A DNA stretch of 45,548 nt from a virus, in IMG/VR virus record IMGVR_UViG_3300042328_000284, positions 1 through 45,548 of that record; one strand, given 5' to 3'. The number at the start of each line of letters is the position of its first letter. The stretch's first letter is position 1. The translations under genes and the position numbers were made by a program. Shown here piece by piece: positions 21,642 to 30,082 of the stretch. The notes beneath the pieces are model-generated. The model searched no databases and had not been told where the DNA came from. It was given only the letters and a program-made list of their open reading frames with translations.

Positions 21642-24600
21642 TTATTTTTCTTCTATCAATTTTCGTAATTCCTTAACTTCAGCTTTTGTTTTATTTAAGT
21701 CCTCACTAAGTTCTTTTATAGCTTCTACTAATAGAGGTACTATCTTTTCGTAATCAACAGTCAAATAGTTTTCACCAGTTTTAGAACCTTTAATCTCTTT
21801 AGTTTCGTTATCTATATCCATATCAAACGGAGCTAGAGTTACAACTTGCGGTAATACTGCTTGAACTTGCTGAGCTGATAAACCCACTTGAACTTTCTCA
21901 TCCGTATATCCAAATGAACGTGCTAAATCATTTTCAATATAGTAGAATCCATTAAGTTGATTCACTTTATCTAATGGATTTTCAATTGGTCCTAAATTAG
22001 TTTTCAATCTTTCATCTGAGTAATAAGCGATGATGTTATTTTGAGAGAAAATCCAGCTATATGAATAAACGTTATCATGTATAGCATAGTTTATACGAGA
22101 TGTACCATTCGGGTCAGAATAATATCCAGTATTATCTCTATCATAAATAAAGTTTGTTCTTATTTCATACAAATAAGTTCTATTACCATTATAGTGATTG
22201 ATATAAGTTTCATATCCATCTCTACAATCCATATGTAGGTTACCATTGGTTGTTTCAACGGATGCCCAACCATCTACTCTACCATTACATCCACTTCTAA
22301 AATATGCTCCCCAAGATGGGTTAGGTCCATGTAACGCACCACCTCTAATTCTTAATGCATCATTTGAAGTTGTATTTTGGTCTAAATAATATCCCGTATC
22401 GTTTGAATCGTAGAATATTGGGGCTCTTGAAGAACCACCTACTTCCGTATATCCATCGTAATAAGAACCCCAACTAGTAGTTACAATTCTACGGTTTCCA
22501 GCCCAATAAAGGTTTAGTTCGGCTCCACTCATATACCAAATCCAACCTCTAGCAGTATCATGTACACCACAGTTATCACCCGTTGTACTCATAAAACAGT
22601 ATCTACTACTAATAGCGTATCCATACCATCCATTTCTACCACCACCATAAGTTGATGTGTGACCATAAGGACTACCCTCACAAAATACACTCCAAATACC
22701 CTGTCCATATGATTCAAAATACAATCCACAACATCCTTGAGGTCTAAACCAGTTGTTTGCCCATACAGCTGACATTTGTGAATATCCATTGGGGTTTGTG
22801 TAATATCCGGTATCGTTGGAATCGTAGAATATAGGTGCTCTGAACGATTCAGCTGCTTCTATATAAGTTGTACCCCAACCAATACTTCTGCCCATTAATA
22901 TTCTTCCACCAGAGTATATGAATACAGATTCAACCGAAGTTCCACTATCATGTATTGAAAACTCCCATTCATCTGCACAGTTTGCTAATATACCAGTTGT
23001 AATACTACCCGCCCAACTACCATTATTAAAGTTATAGTTGTATGATGTACTACCAATTTGAAGTACGCCAGGATATCCGTGATTATAGTTATTTGTACCA
23101 ACGCATAAATTAACAATATACGATTGACCGGTTGGGTCCATATATCTACCAGTATCATTTTGGTCATAAAATATTGGTGCTCTAGAACTACCATTTGAAT
23201 ATGAGTTACCACCTCTATCAACATAGAAATCCGTAGTACCCCAAGAACCATTTCTATGGCCGTGGTCGTGATTAATTCTAAAATAAGAAGAATCTGCGTA
23301 ACCAAATCCACAAGACCAAGTATTACTATCAAATCCATTAGAGAATAAGATTGATGGTCTATCCGTACCAGGAGAACCATTAACTCTAAATTCACCAACA
23401 ATACCCCAAGAGTTATCACCCTGATTATTTGCAAATTGAACTGCTCTACTATTTGGAGATGTACTTAATTTTGTAAATGTTGCAACTAAACCACTATTAT
23501 ATAAATTACTAAATCCATTAGGGTCTAAGTATGTACCCGTATCATTGAAATCGTAAATAAATCCAGTTCTAAATTGTCCATTGTAAAATTGTCCAGACAA
23601 TCCGTTGCCTTCAGTATATATGTCCAATCCAGCACCAGCCATATAAAATCTACCATTATATCCAGTCAATGGTGACATCCACATGTAAGTGGCGTTGTTA
23701 TTAGATTGGATTTGAACTGCGGAAGTCCAAGCACCAGGATAAGTACCAAAGTTTATTTCACCTTGAGATTCATCATGTACCGTCAATGCTCTAGTTCCAG
23801 AAGAACTTCCACTACTTCTAACTTTAAAATATCTTACATATGAATAATCCGTAGGGTCTATTCTAAAACCAGTATTATCGGAATCATAAAATATAGGTGC
23901 TCTAAGGCTTGATTCAAATTGAGAATATGAACGTGTTATTCTAGCTACAATATCATAATTACCAGTAGCCGCAGTTTGAAAAAACCATCCAGTATCATCA
24001 TTTCCTTCAGCGTATTCTACTAATGATGTTCTATGATAACCAGTATAAGTAGGAGATGTTGTGTTGCCAGTTACCCTACCTCTAATCATTATAAAATGGT
24101 TATTATTGTCATAGCCTTTATATTGAGTGTATCCGGTGCTGGTATAATTACTTGCTACATAATACGAACCTCGTATAGAACCCGCCGTATTTAATGAAGT
24201 ACCAGTACTTGATGGGTCTAAATAATATCCAGTACTTGTTAATTCTCTAAATATAGGTGCATCTAAAGTACCAGTATTTGAATCAGGTGTTATATACACA
24301 TTCTGATTCGTCATTCTTATTGTTGTAAAATTGGTACTACCCTCCGCACCAGTGTTTAAATCAATTCGTTTTGATGTACCTCTATTGGCAATAATTATTT
24401 TACCAGTACCATCATGATTCCAGCTAAATCCATCAGCGGTATATGCTGCATATGTACCAAATGATTGTGTAGTTCCACCCAATCCAAAAAATCCTTTATG
24501 TGAACCATTCTCTTGGAAATCAACTAAACCATATGCACCAGAATCGTTTAGATTGAGTTTTAAATTTTGACCTGTATTATAATTGTTTCTAATAGTTGTA

Positions 24601-27600
24601 GAACCAAATGTAGTTAATTCATTTAAAACAGATGAACCATCTCCGTTAAATCTATATGTAGTATCAGCGGAATCGTAATATATAGTTGCATACATACCAC
24701 CTTGTGCTCTTACATCACCATTAGCATACATTCTAAATATTTCACTCTTTCCATTTACTGTTTCAGAACTGCCGGCTTGGAATATATGGTCTGTGTAAGT
24801 ACCATATATCATATAATCTCCGTTTGTTCCATTGTTAGCTCCACTACCTACATATGTTCTAAATGCGATATAACCTCCAACATTATTATCAGTAAATAAA
24901 ATACCACCATAAGTTCCAGTATCAGCTTGATTTCTAAATTCTAAATAGTTATTACTATTTGTATTTTGAAGTCTAAGAACAGAATCTGCGTTAAATGCTC
25001 TTACACCAGATGGAGTACCATTACTCTTAACCGTTATAGTATCAGTTGAATTTAATCCAGCAAATGTAGGTGCATCAGTAGTTCTTACATACTGATTCAT
25101 ATTATAAGCGTAAATTTGGTCAACACTATTTAATATTTGTTGCCAAGAAGCCCATGCTGATGATGATGTTCCCAATCTACTCCATATTCTACCATTTGCA
25201 GTATATGCTATTTGTATTGGATATCCTCCACTTAAATCAGTACTACTACCATAACTTCGCCAAAACATTTGTCCGTTATATGTACCACCATCACTTAATC
25301 CGTTTACACTATTTGTTTTAAAATCAAAATAAACTCCAGCATTTTTACTTGAAGGAGTATCGTTTACATTTCTAGTATCATTTGAATCAACAGCTTCTGC
25401 TCTATCAGCAGTACCAGTTAAGTTTGAAGTTACGTTTGCAAATGTTACCGAATCGGTTGTACGAACATTCTGATTCATTAAGTAAACTTCAGTTGCACCT
25501 TGTCCCGTATCAACAGTTCCACTAAGAACTACGTTACCAGCTACATACAATCCATCTTCAGCATACCATCTATCATTTGCTTCTTCCCAATAAAATGCTT
25601 TTGTTGCTGCATTACCTCTCTTAACTTCTATACCAGCATTTTCAGTTGGTGCGGTTGATGCTCCAATATCTGCATTTAATGTGATGATATTATCACCTAC
25701 ATTTAAAGTTGTTGTATTAATATATGTTGTTGTACCACTTACAGTAAGGTCACCACTAATTGTAGCGTTACCAGTTACTGCCAATGTAGTACCATCGAAT
25801 CTTAAATTTGCTTCAACGGTTGCATTTGGTGCAGTTCCGTTTAATGTGATTACACCATTATCAGTTGTACCAGTTAATGATAATAATCCAGAAGTTCCTG
25901 ATGAACCAGATGTTCCAGAAGTTCCTGATGTTCCAGATGTACCTGATGTTCCTGATGTCCCAGATGTACCTCTTGTTCCGGATGTGCCAGATGTTCCAGA
26001 AGTTCCCGATGTGCCAGAAGTTCCGGATGTACCTCTAGTTCCAGATGTTCCCGATGTGCCAGATGTTCCAGAAGTTCCTGATGTGCCAGATGTTCCATCA
26101 CTACCATTAACCCCAGATGTACCAGATGTTCCGGATGTACCAGAAGTTCCTGAAGTTCCACTGCTTCCCGATGTGCCTGATGTTCCACTTGTACCAGAAG
26201 TTCCCGATGTTCCAGAAGTTCCACGTGTACCGGATGTACCTGATGTTCCAGAAGTTCCAGATGTTCCTGATATCCCAGATGTTCCCGATGTTCCAGAAGT
26301 ACCAGAAGTTCCCGATGTACCTGATGTGCCAGATGTTCCCGAACTTCCACTAATTCCAGATGTGCCACTTGTGCCAGATGTTCCACTTGTGCCAGATGTA
26401 CCGCTACTACCATTTATTCCAGATGTGCCAGATGTACCGCTACTACCATTTATTCCCGATGTACCTGACGTTCCGGATGTACCTCTTGTTCCTGATGTTC
26501 CAGATGTACCCGATGTACCACTACTACCTATACCAGATGTACCACTTGTGCCAGATGTTCCAGATGTACCCGATGTTCCAGATGTGCCAGATGTACCACT
26601 TGTTCCACTACTTCCATTGATTCCAGATGTTCCAGATGTACCTGAAGTCCCAGAAGAACCACCCGTACCACTTACTCCAGATGTTCCAGAAGTTCCCGAT
26701 GTACCACGCGTTCCAGATGTCCCAGATGTACCCGATGTGCCAGATGTACCGCTTGTACCAGAAGTTCCAGCCGTACCACTCACACCACCAGCTCCACTAA
26801 TTCCCGATGTTCCAGATGTTCCTGATGTGCCTGATGTACCAGATGTTCCTGAAGACCCAGATGTTCCAGAAGAACCAGAAGTTCCAGATGTACCTCCTGC
26901 ACCACCCGCACCGGTTACACCACTTGTACCAGATGTACCAGATGTTCCTGATGTACCTGATGTACCTGCCGTTCCACTTATTCCAGAAGTTCCCGATGTA
27001 CCATTCGTTCCACTTAATCCCGATGTTCCAGATGTCCCTGTCAATCCGGATGTACCACTTGTACCTGTTAATCCAGATGTTCCAGATGTTCCCGATGTAC
27101 CACTACTTCCAGAAGTTCCAGATGTACCAGAAGTTCCAGATGACCCAGATGTTCCAGATGAACCACTCACACCAGATGTTCCCGATGTGCCAGATGTTCC
27201 AGAAGTTCCCGATGTGCCAGAAGTTCCTGATGTACCTCTAGTTCCAGATGTTCCTGATGTACCGCTTGTACCAGATGTGCCAGATGTTCCAGAAGTTCCT
27301 GAAGTTCCAGATGTGCCAGAAGTTCCTGATGTACCGCTTGTACCAGAAGAACCACTCGTACCACTACTTCCAGAAGTTCCTGAAGTGCCAGAAGTTCCTG
27401 AAGTGCCAGAAGTTCCTGAAGTGCCAGATGTACCAGAAGTTCCAGAAGTTCCAGAAGTTCCAGATGTTCCAGATGATGCTGCTGAAGTTTTAATGCCAAT
27501 CCTACCAGTTGTTACATTATAAACTAAAACTTCTTCAGTTGTTATATCTTGCCTTAAAGAACCTGTTCCAAAAAATAATGAACCAGTTATATTTACACTA

Positions 27601-28049
27601 CCAGTAAATTCTTGCTTATCATTTTGTGCATCACCAAATTTAGATGAACCACTTGCGTAGATTATTGATGATGATATATAAGTTACTTTTAATTCGGTTG
27701 CATTTATTGTACCTGCTACTGTTAAATCGGTATTTACTACTAAACCTTTATTTGGAGAAATTATTGCTGTTGCTGAACCTGACTTTATCCTATCTAAATC
27801 ACCAATTGCTGCGGCATTAATATTAAACAATCCACTACCATCACCATTAAACAATGATGCGGTAATAGAACCACTAATTTTTGTATTAGCCGTTATTTCA
27901 AGTGTTGTATTGGAAAATGTACCAACCTTATCAATCTGAATTCCAGATGCAGATGAAAAGTTAGCTATTCTACTTCCACTTACAAACAAAGAAACTAAAC
28001 TTGCGCTTAGTTGATTTAAACCATTAGGATTATTACCTAAATTCTGCAT
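21642..28049 (-). CDS. giant tail fibre with collagen-like GTS tract and S74 chaperone end, 2135 aa
   Basis: A trimeric fibre candidate. Residues 1-190 have GSGLFNINAAAIGDLDRIKSG and SSSIIYASGSSKFGDAQ, sharing modules with the 3419-aa fibre. Residues about 192-721 are Gly-Thr-Ser triplets (collagen-like Gly-X-Y). Residues 725-1000 contain beta-helix-like segments (TTLNVGDNIITLNADIG, RGNAATKAFYWEE). Residues about 1290-1990 repeat a module with APIFYDSNDTGYYLDPN at least seven times, with insertion of Gly/Tyr/Trp-rich loops that probably bind the host. Residues 2009-2135 (YYSDERLKTNLG, QVGLSAQQVQAVLP, YLTVDYEKIVPLLVEAIKEL) are a Peptidase_S74 intramolecular chaperone with the S2011/K2016 pair expected for self-cleavage, ending in a coiled coil. 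Fibres of this type bind host receptors. Confidence 0.9.
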   Translation of the reverse strand: MQNLGNNPNGLNQLSASLVSLFVSGSRIANFSSASGIQIDKVGTFSNTTLEITANTKISGSITASLFNGDGSGLFNINAAAIGDLDRIKSGSATAIISPNKGLVVNTDLTVAGTINATELKVTYISSSIIYASGSSKFGDAQNDKQEFTGSVNITGSLFFGTGSLRQDITTEEVLVYNVTTGRIGIKTSAASSGTSGTSGTSGTSGTSGTSGTSGTSGTSGTSGTSGSSGTSGSSGTSGTSGTSGTSGTSGTSGTSGTSGTSGTSGTSGTRGTSGTSGTSGTSGTSGTSGTSGVSGSSGTSGSSGTSGTSGTSGSSGTSGTSGTSGLTGTSGTSGLTGTSGTSGLSGTNGTSGTSGISGTAGTSGTSGTSGTSGTSGVTGAGGAGGTSGTSGSSGTSGSSGTSGTSGTSGTSGTSGISGAGGVSGTAGTSGTSGTSGTSGTSGTSGTRGTSGTSGTSGVSGTGGSSGTSGTSGTSGINGSSGTSGTSGTSGTSGTSGTSGTSGTSGIGSSGTSGTSGTSGTRGTSGTSGTSGINGSSGTSGTSGINGSSGTSGTSGTSGTSGTSGISGSSGTSGTSGTSGTSGTSGTSGTSGISGTSGTSGTSGTSGTRGTSGTSGTSGTSGTSGTSGSSGTSGTSGTSGTSGTSGVNGSDGTSGTSGTSGTSGTSGTSGTRGTSGTSGTSGTSGTSGTSGTRGTSGTSGTSGTSGTSGTSGTSGSSGTSGLLSLTGTTDNGVITLNGTAPNATVEANLRFDGTTLAVTGNATISGDLTVSGTTTYINTTTLNVGDNIITLNADIGASTAPTENAGIEVKRGNAATKAFYWEEANDRWYAEDGLYVAGNVVLSGTVDTGQGATEVYLMNQNVRTTDSVTFANVTSNLTGTADRAEAVDSNDTRNVNDTPSSKNAGVYFDFKTNSVNGLSDGGTYNGQMFWRSYGSSTDLSGGYPIQIAYTANGRIWSRLGTSSSAWASWQQILNSVDQIYAYNMNQYVRTTDAPTFAGLNSTDTITVKSNGTPSGVRAFNADSVLRLQNTNSNNYLEFRNQADTGTYGGILFTDNNVGGYIAFRTYVGSGANNGTNGDYMIYGTYTDHIFQAGSSETVNGKSEIFRMYANGDVRAQGGMYATIYYDSADTTYRFNGDGSSVLNELTTFGSTTIRNNYNTGQNLKLNLNDSGAYGLVDFQENGSHKGFFGLGGTTQSFGTYAAYTADGFSWNHDGTGKIIIANRGTSKRIDLNTGAEGSTNFTTIRMTNQNVYITPDSNTGTLDAPIFRELTSTGYYLDPSSTGTSLNTAGSIRGSYYVASNYTSTGYTQYKGYDNNNHFIMIRGRVTGNTTSPTYTGYHRTSLVEYAEGNDDTGWFFQTAATGNYDIVARITRSYSQFESSLRAPIFYDSDNTGFRIDPTDYSYVRYFKVRSSGSSSGTRALTVHDESQGEINFGTYPGAWTSAVQIQSNNNATYMWMSPLTGYNGRFYMAGAGLDIYTEGNGLSGQFYNGQFRTGFIYDFNDTGTYLDPNGFSNLYNSGLVATFTKLSTSPNSRAVQFANNQGDNSWGIVGEFRVNGSPGTDRPSILFSNGFDSNTWSCGFGYADSSYFRINHDHGHRNGSWGTTDFYVDRGGNSYSNGSSRAPIFYDQNDTGRYMDPTGQSYIVNLCVGTNNYNHGYPGVLQIGSTSYNYNFNNGSWAGSITTGILANCADEWEFSIHDSGTSVESVFIYSGGRILMGRSIGWGTTYIEAAESFRAPIFYDSNDTGYYTNPNGYSQMSAVWANNWFRPQGCCGLYFESYGQGIWSVFCEGSPYGHTSTYGGGRNGWYGYAISSRYCFMSTTGDNCGVHDTARGWIWYMSGAELNLYWAGNRRIVTTSWGSYYDGYTEVGGSSRAPIFYDSNDTGYYLDQNTTSNDALRIRGGALHGPNPSWGAYFRSGCNGRVDGWASVETTNGNLHMDCRDGYETYINHYNGNRTYLYEIRTNFIYDRDNTGYYSDPNGTSRINYAIHDNVYSYSWIFSQNNIIAYYSDERLKTNLGPIENPLDKVNQLNGFYYIENDLARSFGYTDEKVQVGLSAQQVQAVLPQVVTLAPFDMDIDNETKEIKGSKTGENYLTVDYEKIVPLLVEAIKELSEDLNKTKAEVKELRKLIEEK
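25885..27475 (-). repeat. 9-bp periodic repeat coding for Gly-Thr-Ser collagen-like triplets
   Basis: The coding strand repeats GGxACxTCx (Gly-Thr-Ser) for about 530 codons, with rare variants (GSS, GTR, GIN, GLT, GVN, GAG). Codons vary at third positions. The complement strand is also open over this stretch (VPD/VPE triplets), which is a by-product of the repeat. Confidence 0.95.
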
Positions 28050-28060
28050 TATCTAAAACT

Positions 28061-28393
28061 TTATGTTATTTCCAAAACCGAAACAATTACATCTGCTGAA
28101 TTTGCTAAAGATGATGTCACCGATAGAAAATCCGTAGATTCTAAAACCAATTTTTGCTCACCACCTACTAAAACAGATGCACCGCCAGGAACAATTAAAG
28201 CGTTCTTAACTAAATGTACAGCTTTAGCTGTTGAAGTATCATGTATCATTACACTAACTGAAATGTTTTGTGTATTAACATTAGCTACACTAACTCCTAT
28301 AACTGTTGTTGATGTTGCCGATGGTGCTTGATATACATTAACACCGGTTGTTCCTACTAAACTTGTTATACTATTTTTAAATGTATTTGCCAT
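28061..28393 (-). CDS. small beta-rich virion protein, 110 aa
   Basis: Starts FKNSITSLVGTTGVNVYQAP and continues with alternating hydrophobic strands (TTVIGVSVANVNTQNISVSV, LIVPGGASVLVGGEQKLVLE, DVIVSVLEI). This is the pattern of a single beta-sandwich domain found in small structural proteins encoded beside fibre genes in tailed phages. It has no catalytic residues and no signal peptide. It is 11 bases before the 2135-aa fibre gene. It could cap or anchor the fibre; that is inference. Confidence 0.65.
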   Translation of the reverse strand: MANTFKNSITSLVGTTGVNVYQAPSATSTTVIGVSVANVNTQNISVSVMIHDTSTAKAVHLVKNALIVPGGASVLVGGEQKLVLESTDFLSVTSSLANSADVIVSVLEIT

Positions 28394-28406
28394 TTCTTTT
28401 TTATTT

Positions 28407-28685
28407 TTATCCTAATGCTATTGCAAATGCTATAGCTGAATCTAATACGTTTACCCCATCTACTAAATATCCACCTTGTGTCAAATAAATAGACCCAGAC
28501 ATAATTTGCGAACCACTTACATATAATCTTTGATTTACATCAAGGTAATCAAAAGATGCTTGTGACACATTGATTGTACCTTTAAATGAACCAGTAAATG
28601 AACCAGTAAATGAACCACTTAAATTTGCGTACGCATTTGAAGCTTGTGAAATTGAGCCTGAAAATATGGGACTGTGTATTACCAT
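28407..28685 (-). CDS. short fibre-like protein with GSFTGSF repeats, 92 aa
   Basis: Starts VIHSPIFSGSISQASNAYAN and has LSGSFTGSFTGSFKGTINVS followed by QRLYVSGSQIMSGSIYLTQG. Its Gly-Ser-Phe repeats and VSGSQ/SGS segments resemble modules in the N-terminal halves of both giant fibres, so it may be a small fibre paralogue or an adapter. There is no signal peptide. It begins a short unit after a TATATTTATA element and is followed 13 bases later by the 110-aa gene. Confidence 0.62.
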   Translation of the reverse strand: MVIHSPIFSGSISQASNAYANLSGSFTGSFTGSFKGTINVSQASFDYLDVNQRLYVSGSQIMSGSIYLTQGGYLVDGVNVLDSAIAFAIALG

Positions 28686-28711
28686 CTATATTTATCTACG
28701 TTTGTTATGTG

Positions 28712-28721
28712 TATAAATATA
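28712..28721 (-). promoter_or_regulatory. TATATTTATA element before the short fibre-like gene
   Basis: Exact copy, about 27-36 bases upstream of the start at 28685, in the only gap of this operon. A small CCTT/AAGG hairpin followed by TTTTTT (28722-28738) precedes it and may be a weak terminator. Confidence 0.5.
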
Positions 28722-28733
28722 AAAAATTTCCTT

Positions 28734-29177
28734 TTAAGGTTTCACAGGCCAATTAATAGAAAAAGGATTGGGTTGGGATGTAATATCTCTTAATTGTGTT
28801 CTATATGATGTCCACAATTCTTTTGTTTCGGTTGGAATATCAGCTAATTGAGTCCAATCACACTCTGTTAATAATTGATTTCGTATTTCTCTGACTTCTA
28901 CCCATTGATTTTCCAATCTATAATCAATTTCACTTTGAGATGCGTTGGTTTGAATCCAATTTTGATAATATATACCATCAATTAAATTAGGAGTTCCTTC
29001 TGAAATATTTTTTGTGTAATCAATTGGTTTTGGCGTTGGAGTAACAACGTACATATCCCATTCTACCAATGATATATCCGTTAATTCCGCTGGTAAACTT
29101 ACATTAGGATATCCTTCTCTTAATTGAGAAATACTATATGGATAATTTATTGTTTCATCTATAATTCGTAAATACAT
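28734..29177 (-). CDS. tail-fibre/tail assembly chaperone-like protein, 147 aa
   Basis: The C-terminal 50 residues (RNQLLTECDWTQLADIPTET, then WTSYRTQLRDITSQPNPFSI and NWPVKP) match the end of Phage_tail_APC-type proteins: R-x-x-L-L-x-x-(S/C)-D-W-T-Q-L-x-D, Y-R-x-x-L-R-D-I, W-P-x-x-P. These are commonly encoded next to fibre genes and help fibre assembly, or are attached to the fibre. The N-terminal part (YLRIIDETINYPYSISQLRE) is the usual short beta-strand region. Its neighbours are the PKD/LRR protein (1-base gap) and the small fibre protein, in agreement. Confidence 0.78.
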   Translation of the reverse strand: MYLRIIDETINYPYSISQLREGYPNVSLPAELTDISLVEWDMYVVTPTPKPIDYTKNISEGTPNLIDGIYYQNWIQTNASQSEIDYRLENQWVEVREIRNQLLTECDWTQLADIPTETKELWTSYRTQLRDITSQPNPFSINWPVKP

Positions 29178-29178
29178 A

Positions 29179-30078
29179 TTATTTAAAATTTAGAGGTATT
29201 GATGCGAAATTTGATAAACCGGTACAATTATTAAATGCATCAGTTCCAGATGGTGTTGGAGTTCTATTCCACAATTCAGGAGCAGTTCCAGCTAATGCGT
29301 TTGTAGTAGAACTCATATTATAAACATTATTAAATGTAGATACACTTAAATTATTTGTAAATTGTAAAACATTACCTAATGCTCTACAATTTCTAAACGT
29401 TGATGAAAAGGATGTTACGTTTGGACAATTATCAAATAATGTGGATGGTACAGAACTTAAAGATGTACAGTTGAAAAAACAAGATGCAAACGTAGTTGCA
29501 TTTATAACTTCATCAAATAAACCAGATGGTACTGTTGTAATTGGTGTACTTGAAAATGCATCCGTAAATATTGTTGCGTTTGGAGAATAATCAAAAAGGT
29601 CAGCTGGAATAGCTGTTATCCCAGTACCTCTCATAAAATATACAAAACTAAGTACTTCATCCAATCCAGTATATCCACCAACCGCACTTAACGAAGCGCT
29701 ACCAGGAATAGCTGTTAAATTATTACATCCATAAAAATTAACTGTTCGTAATCCAACGATTCCCCATTGTACTAATTCAGTAATTAAACTTCTAATTGAT
29801 GCATTGTTGTTTACTACAAAACCTGGCATAAATCCACTAATAGTTATTACATAAGTACCAGCTGATGCGTATGTATGAATTCTATCCGGAGATGTAGTTG
29901 ATGTTATTAATGGCGATGATGTGCTATCTCCCCAATCTATTGTTACAGATGGAGTTAAACCTAAATAATTAGCTAATGGCACAGTAAATTGTGTACTAGC
30001 CGATGATGTTGTTATCTTAAATACAAATGGATATACTTGTGCTGTGTCCGTTTCTACTAATCTTCTAAATATTCCCAT
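29179..30078 (-). CDS. PKD-like plus leucine-rich (BspA-like) adhesin, 299 aa
   Basis: Residues 15-85 form a PKD-like domain: VTIDWGDSTSSP and HTYASAGTYVITISG, the W-G-D-G/S and Y-x-x-x-G-x-Y-x-V signatures. Residues 90-299 are irregular leucine-rich/BspA-like repeats (IPADLFDYSPNATIFTDAFS, VPSGLFDEVINATTFASCFF, VPSTLFDNCPNVTSFSSTFR). There is a recurrent (V/I)P-x-x-L-F-D, T-x-F-x-x-x-F, C-x-x-L/A spacing, and several cysteines. BspA-type repeats are widespread in bacterial and eukaryotic surface proteins. No signal peptide is present, so it is probably virion-borne. It may be a tip protein for receptor binding. It follows the 3419-aa fibre by 4 bases. Confidence 0.75.
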   Translation of the reverse strand: MGIFRRLVETDTAQVYPFVFKITTSSASTQFTVPLANYLGLTPSVTIDWGDSTSSPLITSTTSPDRIHTYASAGTYVITISGFMPGFVVNNNASIRSLITELVQWGIVGLRTVNFYGCNNLTAIPGSASLSAVGGYTGLDEVLSFVYFMRGTGITAIPADLFDYSPNATIFTDAFSSTPITTVPSGLFDEVINATTFASCFFNCTSLSSVPSTLFDNCPNVTSFSSTFRNCRALGNVLQFTNNLSVSTFNNVYNMSSTTNALAGTAPELWNRTPTPSGTDAFNNCTGLSNFASIPLNFK

Positions 30079-30082
30079 ATAA

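Noticed and set aside
25681-27522. A 613-codon open frame on the plus strand rich in VPDVPEV
   Set aside because: It is the complement of the Gly-Thr-Ser repeat; the reverse of GGx-ACx-TCx codons rarely gives stops. No leader, and all other genes are on the minus strand.
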